A stretch of 64,000 nucleotides of DNA from Hungatella sp. UBA5385 (GCA_002409995.1 DHOR01000055.1:29541-93540); one strand, 5' to 3'. Positions 36,198 to 43,835 are shown, numbered from the stretch's first letter. Translations and numbers: made by a program. The notes: generated by a model not told the origin, from the sequence alone.

Positions 36198-36752
36198 TTA
36201 TCCCTTTTCCTCAACATATATTCCTTTTTTCTTCTTCGTTTCTTTTTCCTCATCATTGGCAAACAAGTCCGGCAGAAAAACAAGGAGAAGCAGAATTGCT
36301 CCCACGGAAATCGCTATGTACATTCCAGGAGGATTCTGGATGTAATTAGCCAGATAGCCCAGCTTAGGGATGGAGAATACCGGTGTACCTATGATATTCT
36401 TATAATGGACAAGTCCACCATCTACAGTATTATTTGCATCTCCCTTGGTGCGGAAACGCAAAGCCTCCGGGTCCTTCTCATCGGGAACGACCTCCACAAT
36501 GCGGTGAGTCGCTATGGTGTTTTCGTCCAGCATGAAAGTGATGACATCACCTGACTTAAGTTCAATATGATCTATAGCCTTAACATAGATAAGACTTCCC
36601 GTATGGTAGGTTGGCTCCATAGAGCCGGAGAGTACTGTAAATACTTGCAGCCCCACCAACCGGACACCCACAAAAGCAATGGCTAAAAGAACGGCAAGCG
36701 TAACAAGAACGCTTGTAATGATATTCCAAACTTTTTTTACTGTTTTTCCCAT
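36198..36752 (-). CDS. sipW: SipW-type signal peptidase I
   Basis: A membrane signal peptidase of the ER-like (Ser/His) type, 184 residues from ATG 36752 (MGKTVKKVWN), which has AGGA upstream. The frame stays open 69 codons farther up, but that stretch lacks an SD and is not needed. Box B is SGSMEPT with S44. The second catalytic residue is H83 in ATHRIVEV instead of lysine, and a third box, TKGDANNTVD, is present. A C-terminal membrane helix and a basic tail follow. It should process the five SipW-type precursors encoded downstream. It is the first gene after the invertible segment. Confidence 0.9.
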   Translation of the reverse strand: MGKTVKKVWNIITSVLVTLAVLLAIAFVGVRLVGLQVFTVLSGSMEPTYHTGSLIYVKAIDHIELKSGDVITFMLDENTIATHRIVEVVPDEKDPEALRFRTKGDANNTVDGGLVHYKNIIGTPVFSIPKLGYLANYIQNPPGMYIAISVGAILLLLVFLPDLFANDEEKETKKKKGIYVEEKG

Positions 36753-36989
36753 AAGATTTATTCCTGCCAACGGCACACTGAGCACCGCCCTTTCAATCGT
36801 TCTATTTGCCGTAAGAAACTTTCGGCTGCGTATAATTCTTAAAATTCGGCGAATAATAATAGTAATATTACATAAAAAAGTGGCACATACCGCTCTGATA
36901 ATCCCTATAAAGCCTGATAATTCAGGTGCTAAAACTTGTATTCCGTACTTTATAACCACAGGTACGGTACTTCATAAAAGCATTTAGGT
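36753..36989 (-). promoter_or_regulatory. Long 5' leader of the sipW-TasA locus
   Basis: The 237 bp between the left inverted repeat and sipW hold no gene and no convincing sigma-A promoter or known riboswitch. Small hairpins occur (CCTGA/TCAGG; CCGTA/TACGG). The locus therefore seems to depend on a promoter delivered from the adjacent invertible segment or on read-through from the recombinase gene. Confidence 0.5.
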
Positions 36990-37014
36990 CTTGTTTCGCA
37001 GAATAAGCCACTCT
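36990..37014 (+). repeat. Left inverted repeat of the recombinase segment
   Basis: It contains TCGCAGAATAAGCCACTCT (36996-37014), matched at 18 of 19 positions by the reverse complement of 38432-38450. The match extends outward as CTTGTTT, where the distal copy has three extra T residues. Confidence 0.88.
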
Positions 37015-37099
37015 GTTAAAAATGAGCTGAGAAGGAATGAAACCCTTGATTCTTCCTGCTTTTCAAAGCGCAATGACACAATAATCTGACTGCGGAGAA

Positions 37100-38215
37100 T
37101 TATAGCCCAACTATTGCCAGCTTGTTCATATTATCCCGCTTAAGTTCCATAGAAGAGTGTACATACCGGTCAAGGGTAATTGTTGTACTGGCATGACCAA
37201 GAATCTCACTGAGGGACTTAATTTCAAATCCTACCTCCACGCATCTCGTGGCGAAGGTATGGCGAAGTGTGTGAAAATGTACCCCTTCCAGACCACAGCC
37301 TCCAGTGTACCGCTCCATTCTGTATTGCAATGTCCTCGGCTCCATGTAATCAAATGTGCCCGTTAAAACAAATGCCTCCGGACTTTTGGGATTCATCTTC
37401 CGGCAAAGCCGGGCTGCGTAATCACTGATCGGAATCGTCCGGGTGGAAGTATCACTTTTGGGACTTCCAAACACTATTTTCGTTTTTGCCTCCCGGTTTA
37501 AATCCATATCCTTCAGCCTTTGCATGGTAGATGAGATTTTAATGGTGTTGTCTTTCAACGAGATGTTTTCCCACCTAAGAGCACATAACTCGCCGATCCG
37601 GATGCCTGTCAATAGTGCAAGCAGAACCCCAAACTTGCACTCGTCCATATCCTTGAGCAGAAAAGCAACAAACCGGGCCTGCTCTTCTCTGGTCAAAACC
37701 CGCATTTCCTTTTTGCTTTCCTTAGGATAGGCAATATCCACCTTGGGGAAGGTCTCAGGGAATCGTTTTGCAGTATAATTTAGAATAGAACGAAGCACCA
37801 CCAGAATATCCTTTACCGTCTTAGGTGCAAGCTCATCTTCAAACATCAACTGGTTTGCAAATTGTTCTATCAAAGTGTCGCTGAATGCCAAGGGAAAGCA
37901 GCCGCCCAGCTTGGGTTTGATGTGCTTTTCCAGTATTGTTTGGTACTTCACGCAGGTAGATTCCTTGTATCTGCCTTTTCCCGACTCAAACCACTGATCA
38001 CAGAAAAATGCGAACCTATGCCGGGGGCTGACAGGGGTAATAGGCTTTCCACTGACCATTGCAGCTTTTGCCAGAGTGACTTTTTCCTTTGCTTCCTTAT
38101 AGGTCTTGCCATAGCAAAACCCATATTTGATTTTGCCGGAGAGCTCATATCCTTTAATATAGCGAGCCTCCCACCGGCCATCTTTCCTCTTGAAAATATT
38201 TTCACCTTTTGCCAT
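37100..38215 (-). CDS. Tyrosine recombinase (site-specific integrase/invertase)
   Basis: A 371-residue tyrosine recombinase from ATG 38215 (MAKGENIFKRKDGRWEARYIKG), with GGAGG 9 nt upstream; an in-frame ATG at 38263 lacks an SD. The N-terminal arm-binding domain is Tn916-Int-like. A SAM-like core-binding domain occupies about 60-165. The catalytic domain shows R206 (LTGIRIGE), H315 and R318 (HFHTLRHT), H341 (LGHAST) and nucleophile Y351 (DRYVHSS). No excisionase or conjugation genes are nearby. Its gene is flanked by inverted repeats upstream of the sipW locus, favouring a DNA-inversion role. Confidence 0.9.
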   Translation of the reverse strand: MAKGENIFKRKDGRWEARYIKGYELSGKIKYGFCYGKTYKEAKEKVTLAKAAMVSGKPITPVSPRHRFAFFCDQWFESGKGRYKESTCVKYQTILEKHIKPKLGGCFPLAFSDTLIEQFANQLMFEDELAPKTVKDILVVLRSILNYTAKRFPETFPKVDIAYPKESKKEMRVLTREEQARFVAFLLKDMDECKFGVLLALLTGIRIGELCALRWENISLKDNTIKISSTMQRLKDMDLNREAKTKIVFGSPKSDTSTRTIPISDYAARLCRKMNPKSPEAFVLTGTFDYMEPRTLQYRMERYTGGCGLEGVHFHTLRHTFATRCVEVGFEIKSLSEILGHASTTITLDRYVHSSMELKRDNMNKLAIVGL

Positions 38216-38253
38216 TTTAATTGTTCCTCCTTTTGTGTAAAAAATTATCAGCC

Positions 38254-38272
38254 GACTGCGCATTTGACTGCG
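38254..38272 (+). repeat. Paired GACTGCG motifs, possible recombinase arm sites
   Basis: GACTGCG occurs at 38254-38260 and 38266-38272, and again at 37088-37094 beside the recombinase stop codon, all in the same orientation. Tn916-type integrases bind short direct repeats through their N-terminal domain; these could be such sites. Confidence 0.4.
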
Positions 38273-38370
38273 ATATAAACCAAATTCAGCGACTCAACCT
38301 ATAGCATAGCTTCCAATTTAATGAAATGACCTTGTATTATAATAAAAAAGGGCTTATTTTCTCTTACCAC

Positions 38371-38399
38371 TTGATTTCTTATCGAATTAGAGGTATAAT
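38371..38399 (+). promoter_or_regulatory. Strong outward promoter inside the invertible segment
   Basis: Plus strand TTGATT (38371-38376), 17-nt spacer, TATAAT (38394-38399), followed 32 nt later by the right inverted repeat. No gene lies downstream on this strand, only a terminator at 38601-38645. Confidence 0.82.
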
Positions 38400-38431
38400 T
38401 CTTCAAGTATAGATAGAAAAAGACTCATCAT

Positions 38432-38459
38432 AGAGTGGCTTACTCTGCGAAAAAACAAG
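38432..38459 (-). repeat. Right inverted repeat of the recombinase segment
   Basis: AGAGTGGCTTACTCTGCGA (38432-38450) is the inverted partner of 36996-37014 with a single mismatch, followed by A-rich sequence matching the outer part of the left copy. Confidence 0.88.
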
Positions 38460-38600
38460 CTCTTATTAAGAACATTCACTTGGAAACAATACCTGCGTTT
38501 ATACAACTTGAAGAAACGGTAGATTTCTGCTTATTGGAGGAATCTTTTTGATCTAATAACAATAAAAACCAGCCCGTCATTAAACGAACTGGTCGATACT

Positions 38601-38645
38601 ATATACCACTAGCCCGGCTGGTGGTATATTTTATTATTTTTTATT
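38601..38645 (+). terminator. Plus-strand intrinsic terminator beyond the right inverted repeat
   Basis: The 9-bp stem ATATACCAC/GTGGTATAT, extendable to 12 bp, is followed by TTTATTATTTTTTATTTT. It has a T-run only on the plus strand and no plus-strand gene before it, so it probably ends the transcript from the promoter at 38371-38399 and protects sigE from antisense transcription. Confidence 0.75.
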
Positions 38646-38692
38646 TTCATCATTTTATAACAATCTCTTTATCAGGCAAGTCTATCAAAAAA

Positions 38693-38755
38693 GGTCTGCC
38701 ATAATAGTCCTCCCTCTTTTTCAGGAAGTCTATCGCAGCAGACCTACGTTAACAA
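38693..38755 (-). promoter_or_regulatory. Orphan BlaI-type promoter with tandem operators
   Basis: Minus strand TTGTTA (38750-38755), 17-nt spacer, TAGACT (38727-38732), with dyads at 38727-38744 and 38693-38710. Layout and sequence match the blaI promoter at 26995-27055. An SD (GGGAGGA) and ATG (38702) follow, but the frame stops after five codons, so it drives no recognisable gene. Confidence 0.6.
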
Positions 38756-38789
38756 TATTATATTTCTACCACCTCAATTTTACTGCTAA

Positions 38790-39530
38790 TCACTCAAAAC
38801 GAACTATTTCCTTTTTCAGTCTCTTCATAATCTTTTTCTCCAAACGCGAGATATAGGACTGGGAAATTCCAAGAAGGTCAGCAACCTCTTTCTGAGTCAT
38901 CTCCTCCCCTTCCTCGTCTGTGAGACCAAATCGCAGTTCAACAATCTTCCGTTCTCTGGGGCTTAACCGGCTGATTGCTGTATTAAGGAGATTCCGTTCC
39001 ACCTCCGTTTCCAAATCCTTGTAGATCACATCTTCATCAGTACCCAAAATATCAGACAGAAGAAGTTCATTGCCATCCCAGTCCACATTCAACGGTTCAT
39101 CAATGGAAACCTCCAGCTTTGTTTTATTATTTCTCCGCAGATACATAAGGATTTCATTTTCAATACAGCGGGAAGCATAGGTGGCAAGCTTAATATTTTT
39201 CGCAGGATTAAAGGTGTTAATGGCTTTAATTAAACCTATGGTTCCGATGGAAATTAAATCTTCCACTCCAACACTGGTGTTGTCAAACTTTTTCGCTATG
39301 TATACTACCAGACGCAGGTTGTGCTCAATCAGCTCAGTCTTTGCCTTCTGATCCTCTTCACTTCCCAGTAAACCAATGACTCTTGCTTCCTCCTGACTGT
39401 CAAGAGGTGCAGGCAAAATATCAGCTCCTCCTATGTAATGAACCTCTCCCCGCTTTGGAATCATCAAAGTTTTAAATGTGGGAACTGCTTTAAACTGAAA
39501 ACGGTTAGGTACTGAAACTTTTATTATCAT
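38790..39530 (-). CDS. sigE: RNA polymerase sporulation sigma factor SigE
   Basis: Mother-cell early sigma factor made as an inactive precursor. The 246-residue protein has an N-terminal pro-segment of about 29 residues before the processing region GEVHYIGGADILPAPL, which SpoIIGA cleaves. Region 2 has DLISIGTIGLIKAINTFNPAKNIKLATYASRCIENEILMYLRRN and region 4 has EEMTQKEVADLLGISQSYISRLEKKIMKRLKKE. It lies 14 bp after spoIIGA. In many relatives sigG follows directly; here the downstream side leads to an orphan promoter and the invertible element. Confidence 0.96.
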   Translation of the reverse strand: MIIKVSVPNRFQFKAVPTFKTLMIPKRGEVHYIGGADILPAPLDSQEEARVIGLLGSEEDQKAKTELIEHNLRLVVYIAKKFDNTSVGVEDLISIGTIGLIKAINTFNPAKNIKLATYASRCIENEILMYLRRNNKTKLEVSIDEPLNVDWDGNELLLSDILGTDEDVIYKDLETEVERNLLNTAISRLSPRERKIVELRFGLTDEEGEEMTQKEVADLLGISQSYISRLEKKIMKRLKKEIVRFE

Positions 39531-39544
39531 AGTATTAATCTCCT

Positions 39545-40387
39545 TTATGTCATTTGACTGAACTCTTCATGCAAAAGCATCTCATATTGCCCATCTGCAG
39601 ACAAAGGCTGCTTTACGACGGCTACAAGAGGCTTTACCACCTGCTTCACTTCACTGCCCTGCCTGATCTCCATTTCATCTAAATAGATACCAGGCAGTAT
39701 ACCGCTTGCTTTTCCTACACTCCCAAAAGGTATGTAGACCACTGATGATACGCTGTCACAAATGTCCTTTAAGGCCCCATAGGTGACTACATGGACTGGT
39801 TTGTGAGTTACTGGCTCATACAGCCGATTGCCTGTATCCAGCAGAGCTTCTACTGTTTTTTCTTTTCCCCTGTAATGCATTGTAACCTGATAAAAATGAT
39901 TTCTTCCTCTGTGCACTTTAAGAATCCATAAAGTCACATATCGGATTCCAAAATATGCAGCTGCCGCCAAAAGCAGCAATCTATAAAATGGTATGGCTTT
40001 CCGGTTGTTTCCTGATAAAATCTGTTCTATATAATAACCAGCCTTCGTATGCTGATAAAGGGCCTCCATAGTGCCCGCAAGCATAACAGTCACCAGATAG
40101 AGAGCTGCCACAGTCCGAAGAATCTCCTTTGGCTTCCTAAGACGAAAGGCAATCACTGTCATAAGGGTACTGACCGCTCCATAGGTCATGGGAATCTCCA
40201 GCCAGAGAGGCATATAGGGAAATGCTGCTGTTAAAACAGCCCATATAGCTCCCAAACTCCCGGCTGCTATATACCGCAATAGAGATCTGCGGTATTTCAT
40301 CACCTTTCCTGTGATGGAAAGAACCAGAATATCCATTGTGAAATTAATAAAAAACAACACATCTACGTACAGGTCTATTTCCGTAAT
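39545..40387 (-). CDS. spoIIGA: Sigma-E processing peptidase SpoIIGA
   Basis: Membrane aspartic protease that activates pro-sigma-E. The N-terminal half has five membrane helices (IDLYVDVLFFINFTMDILVLS onward). The soluble C-terminal domain carries the aspartic-protease motif EALLDTGNRLYEP (D-T-G). The reading frame has an ATG at 40417, but this triplet lies inside the -10 box of the spoIIG promoter and cannot be transcribed. A near-perfect SD (AGGAGGTGA) at 40395-40403 points to the ATT at 40387 as the start, giving ITEIDLYVDV and 280 residues. CTG 12 nt later is an alternative. Confidence 0.9.
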   Translation of the reverse strand: MTEIDLYVDVLFFINFTMDILVLSITGKVMKYRRSLLRYIAAGSLGAIWAVLTAAFPYMPLWLEIPMTYGAVSTLMTVIAFRLRKPKEILRTVAALYLVTVMLAGTMEALYQHTKAGYYIEQILSGNNRKAIPFYRLLLLAAAAYFGIRYVTLWILKVHRGRNHFYQVTMHYRGKEKTVEALLDTGNRLYEPVTHKPVHVVTYGALKDICDSVSSVVYIPFGSVGKASGILPGIYLDEMEIRQGSEVKQVVKPLVAVVKQPLSADGQYEMLLHEEFSQMT

Positions 40388-40415
40388 ATTGCTCTCACCT
40401 CCTGCTCTGATAATC

Positions 40416-40448
40416 ATTATAGCCAGTCAGCCATTCAGAATTTGTCAA
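40416..40448 (-). promoter_or_regulatory. spoIIG promoter with 21-bp spacer
   Basis: Minus strand TTGACA (40443-40448), 21-nt spacer, TATAAT (40416-40421). The over-long spacer is the hallmark of the Bacillus spoIIG promoter (22 bp), which Spo0A~P activates. TTTGACAAATT at the -35 resembles a Spo0A box. Confidence 0.78.
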
Positions 40449-40569
40449 ATTGGTGTGGATGATTCCACTTTTTCATCGCCTTTTTCTCTAAGGTTCCAAG
40501 GTTAATCGACAGACGAAAAAGGATATTTTATCCCTCATTTTGCATGTCCTCTGTCCTTCCCGACAAAAT

Positions 40570-40598
40570 AGACAGGGATAGTTCCCCTCTCCCTGTCT
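40570..40598 (-). terminator. Second hairpin between valS and the spoIIG promoter
   Basis: The perfect 9-bp stem AGACAGGGA/TCCCTGTCT with an 11-nt loop is followed on the minus strand by ATTTTG. It is probably a back-up terminator insulating spoIIG from valS transcription. Nothing else was found between 40450 and 40625. Confidence 0.5.
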
Positions 40599-40626
40599 GG
40601 ATTTGAACCTTGTCAACCCCCAAAAT

Positions 40627-40672
40627 AAAAAACAGCCAAATCCGGCTGTCCTGCCGGATTCGACTGTTTTTT
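40627..40672. terminator. Terminator of valS
   Basis: A long hairpin AAAAAACAG...ATCCGGC / GCCGGAT...CTGTTTTTT with a T6 tract on both strands, 79 nt past the valS stop. Confidence 0.88.
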
Positions 40673-40750
40673 ATTACTGTCTTCTTTTGTCTATTTCCTA
40701 AATCATTCCTATTTTAACCATTTTGTCCCCATTATTCAATGGAAAATGGC

Positions 40751-43396
40751 TTATTTACCAAGCTGTGCAAGTCTTTCCTTAACCTGCTCCATCATCTGGG
40801 TGTATTTCTCAAGCTTCGCCTTTTCCTCTTCAATCTTAGCAGCCGGAGCCTTACTTACAAACCGCTCATTACTAAGCATTCCATTGACACGGGCAAGCTC
40901 ACCAGCCAGATTCTTCTCTTCCTTTTTCAGGCGTTCAATCTCTTTCTCTATATCAACCAGCTCTGCAAATGGCATATAGATAACAGCCTGAGGAATAACA
41001 GCGGATACCGCATCATCACTGATCCCTGCCTTATCCTTCTGAATTACAACCTCGCTTGCATATCCCAGTGTAGCAAAAAACACCTTGCTATTTTCAAAAA
41101 TACTTAAAATCTCCTGATTTTCAGAAACAACAAACACCTTAGCCTTCTTGCTTGGCGGAACGTTCATAGAAGTACGAACATTACGAATTCCTCTTACTGC
41201 TTCCTTAATGGTCTCCACTGCATGTTCCTCAGACTCAAAATTCCATTCTGCCTGATACTCAGGCCATGCAGAAATCATAATAGACTCCTCCTGATCCTGT
41301 AAATTACAGAAAATCTCTTCTGTAATAAATGGCATATAAGGGTGAAGAAGCTTCAAAGAGTTAATCAGCACTGTTTTAAGGGTCCAGATAGCCGCAGCTT
41401 TAGTTGTATCATCATCAGCCCAAAGTCTTGGCTTTACCATCTCAATATACCAGTCACAGAACTCTTCCCAGATAAAGTCATAAACCTTCTGAAGGGCAAT
41501 TCCCAGCTCATACTTATCCATATTGTCAGTCACATCTTTAGCAAGAGTATTCACTTTAGAAAGAATCCATTTATCCGCCATAGTCAGATCAGAAAGTTCA
41601 GCTTTTGCATCTGGCACCTTCTCAATATTCATCATTATGAATCTGGAAGCATTCCATACCTTATTGGCAAAGTTTCTGCTTGCCTCCACTCTCTCCCAAT
41701 AAAAACGCATATCATTACCAGGAGCATTGCCTGTAATCAATGTCATACGCAGTGCATCAGCACCATACTTCTCAATCACTTCAAGAGGGTCAATACCATT
41801 GCCAAGTGACTTGCTCATCTTCCTGCCTTCAGAATCCCTTATAAGCCCGTGAATCAGCACAGTATGGAAAGGAAGTTCACCAGTCTGCTCAATTCCGGAG
41901 AAAACCATACGGATTACCCAGAAGAATATAATATCATACCCAGTCACCAGCACATCTGTCGGATAAAAATACTTTAAATCCTCAGTCTCCTCAGGCCATC
42001 CCAAAGTAGAAAACGGCCACAATGCAGAAGAAAACCAAGTATCCAGCGTATCCTCGTCCTGTCTTAAATGAGTACTGCCACATTTCGGACATTTCTCAGG
42101 AGCTGTCCTGGAAACAACCAATTCTCCGCAATCATCACAATAATAAGCCGGAATCCGATGTCCCCACCACAGCTGTCTTGAAATACACCAGTCACGAATA
42201 TTCTCCAGCCAATGAAGATATATCTTATCAAACCGCTCAGGAACAAACTTCAAAGCCCCATTTTTCAAAGCCTCAATAGCTGGCTTCGCCATTTCCTCCA
42301 TTTTAACAAACCACTGCTGCTTAATCAGCGGCTCTACTGTAGTCTTACAGCGGTCATGAATACCAACTGCATGAGTATGAGGCTCAATCTTCACCAGCAG
42401 TCCCATTTCCGTCAAGTCATCAACGATAACCTTTCTGGCTTCATAACGGTCCATCCCATCATACTTACTTCCAGGAAGATTAACAGTAGCATCATCATTC
42501 ATAATATTCAGTTCAGGAAGATTGTGACGTTTCCCAACCTCAAAATCATTAGGATCATGAGCAGGGGTAATCTTCACGCACCCAGTACCAAACTCCTTAT
42601 CAACATAAGAATCCGCAATCACCGGAATCTGACGTCCAGTAAGAGGCAGCTCCAGCATTTTCCCAATCAGGTCCTTATATCTGTCATCCTCCGGATTAAC
42701 AGCCACAGCCGTATCCCCTAACAAAGTCTCCGGTCTTGTAGTGGCAATCTGAACAAACCGTCCCTCTTCCCCAACAATAGGATAATTAATATGCCAGAAG
42801 AACCCGTTCTGATCCTCATGCTCAACCTCAGCATCAGAGATAGAGGTCTGACAAACAGGACACCAGTTAATAATTCTGGACCCTTTATAAATATACCCCT
42901 TCTCATACAGCTTAATAAACACCTCTAAAACCGCCTCAGAACAGCCATCGTCCATAGTAAACCGTTCTCTGTCCCAGTCAGCAGAAGAGCCCATCTTGTG
43001 AAGCTGATTAACGATCTGACCGCCATAAACATCTTTCCATTCCCAGCACTTCTCCAGGAACCCGTCTCTCCCTAAATCTTCTTTTTCAATCCCCTGGGCC
43101 TTCAGGCTCTCAATCACCTTAACTTCCGTAGCAATCGCCGCATGATCCGTCCCAGGCTGCCAAAGCGCCTCATATCCCTGCATTCTCTTATACCGAATTA
43201 AAATATCCTGCATTGTATTATCCAGAGCATGGCCCATATGCAGATGCCCGGTAATATTAGGCGGCGGCATCACTATAGTAAACGGCTTCTTATTCGGATT
43301 AGGCTCCGCATGAAAATATTTGTTATCCAGCCACTTCTGATACAATTTTTCCTCAATACCAGCCGGATTATAAGTTTTTTCCAGTTCTTTCATCAT
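40751..43396 (-). CDS. valS: Valyl-tRNA synthetase
   Basis: Charges tRNA-Val in the cytoplasm. The 881-residue class Ia enzyme has HMGH in PPNITGHLHMGHAL and KMSKS in GRKMSKSLGNGIDP. It also has the editing domain (TTRPETLLGDTAV), a zinc-ligand pair near CDDCGELVVSRTAPEKCPKCG, and a C-terminal coiled coil (VDIEKEIERLKKEEKNL). ATG at 43396 follows AAGGAG; TTG and ATG neighbours in frame make the exact start uncertain by one codon either way. It is controlled by a T-box leader. Its 5' half uses many G- and T-ending codons. Confidence 0.97.
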   Translation of the reverse strand: MMKELEKTYNPAGIEEKLYQKWLDNKYFHAEPNPNKKPFTIVMPPPNITGHLHMGHALDNTMQDILIRYKRMQGYEALWQPGTDHAAIATEVKVIESLKAQGIEKEDLGRDGFLEKCWEWKDVYGGQIVNQLHKMGSSADWDRERFTMDDGCSEAVLEVFIKLYEKGYIYKGSRIINWCPVCQTSISDAEVEHEDQNGFFWHINYPIVGEEGRFVQIATTRPETLLGDTAVAVNPEDDRYKDLIGKMLELPLTGRQIPVIADSYVDKEFGTGCVKITPAHDPNDFEVGKRHNLPELNIMNDDATVNLPGSKYDGMDRYEARKVIVDDLTEMGLLVKIEPHTHAVGIHDRCKTTVEPLIKQQWFVKMEEMAKPAIEALKNGALKFVPERFDKIYLHWLENIRDWCISRQLWWGHRIPAYYCDDCGELVVSRTAPEKCPKCGSTHLRQDEDTLDTWFSSALWPFSTLGWPEETEDLKYFYPTDVLVTGYDIIFFWVIRMVFSGIEQTGELPFHTVLIHGLIRDSEGRKMSKSLGNGIDPLEVIEKYGADALRMTLITGNAPGNDMRFYWERVEASRNFANKVWNASRFIMMNIEKVPDAKAELSDLTMADKWILSKVNTLAKDVTDNMDKYELGIALQKVYDFIWEEFCDWYIEMVKPRLWADDDTTKAAAIWTLKTVLINSLKLLHPYMPFITEEIFCNLQDQEESIMISAWPEYQAEWNFESEEHAVETIKEAVRGIRNVRTSMNVPPSKKAKVFVVSENQEILSIFENSKVFFATLGYASEVVIQKDKAGISDDAVSAVIPQAVIYMPFAELVDIEKEIERLKKEEKNLAGELARVNGMLSNERFVSKAPAAKIEEEKAKLEKYTQMMEQVKERLAQLGK

Positions 43397-43455
43397 CAAT
43401 CTCCTTAATTTTCAAATAGTTAAATATTTCTCAATCTAATCCGCTCTCTCCTTTT

Positions 43456-43742
43456 AAAAAAAGAAAAGCCCCTTACACAAATACATGTGTAAAGGGCGAA
43501 CAATCGCGGTACCACCTTCATTATATGACATCACAATGTCATACATCTCAAAGCCTATAACGCCAGCCAAGCGTGAACACCTACTATAAAGACCAGATCA
43601 AAATCTCATCTCCATTCAGCATCCCGGTTCCAAAGCTACCTTCCGCACCCACTCCCTTAACCGTCTCCCAGCCGATGAACGGTATTCTCTGTCAGGTTTT
43701 GAACTTGCGTACTCCTCTTCTTCACTACCTTTTACCTATCTT
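43456..43742 (-). promoter_or_regulatory. T-box riboswitch upstream of valS
   Basis: The conserved T-box sequence AAGGTGGTACCGCG is at 43505-43518 on the minus strand. It is followed by a terminator hairpin GCCCTTTACACA/TGTGTAAGGGGC (43468-43498) and a T-rich tract (43456-43467). The long structured region 43520-43742 has the stem I and AGTA-like elements. Uncharged tRNA-Val is expected to stabilise the antiterminator. I did not assign the specifier codon. Confidence 0.93.
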
Positions 43743-43748
43743 TATGCT

Positions 43749-43777
43749 ATAATAGAGGTTTTTTTGACATTTGTCAA
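43749..43777 (-). promoter_or_regulatory. Promoter of the valS T-box transcript
   Basis: Minus strand TTGACA (43772-43777), 17-nt spacer, TATTAT (43749-43754). Confidence 0.8.
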
Positions 43778-43835
43778 GCAAAGAATGTCATCTGAATAAT
43801 TAGTGAAGAACGTCAACTGTATAATTAGATAATAT

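Larger units (their letters stand above)
36990..38459. mobile_element. Putative invertible promoter element carrying its own tyrosine recombinase
   Basis: Near-identical inverted repeats (36990-37014 and 38432-38459) bracket about 1.42 kb holding one tyrosine recombinase gene and a near-consensus promoter directed at the right repeat. Inverted rather than direct repeats point to inversion, not excision. In the assembled orientation the promoter faces away from sipW; flipping would place it about 290 nt upstream of sipW, reading into it. I interpret this as a phase switch seen OFF. Confidence 0.75.

Noticed and set aside
36753..36959. 69-codon N-terminal extension of the sipW reading frame
   Set aside because: No SD at the upstream ATG, the sequence is unlike signal peptidases, and a normal SipW start with an SD is present at 36752.
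36753..36989. Cyclic-di-GMP riboswitch upstream of sipW
   Set aside because: Looked for because such switches often control fibre genes; none of the conserved blocks of class I or II were found.
27110..37010. CAGAATAAGCC as 11-bp direct repeats at both ends of the fibre locus (possible att sites)
   Set aside because: Too short, and the right copy lies on the wrong side of the recombinase gene for an excisable island; the inverted pair around the recombinase explains it better.
40597..40615. GGTTCAAATCC on the minus strand, like a tRNA T-loop
   Set aside because: The surrounding bases do not form the T-stem, acceptor or anticodon arms; it is part of a hairpin region downstream of valS.
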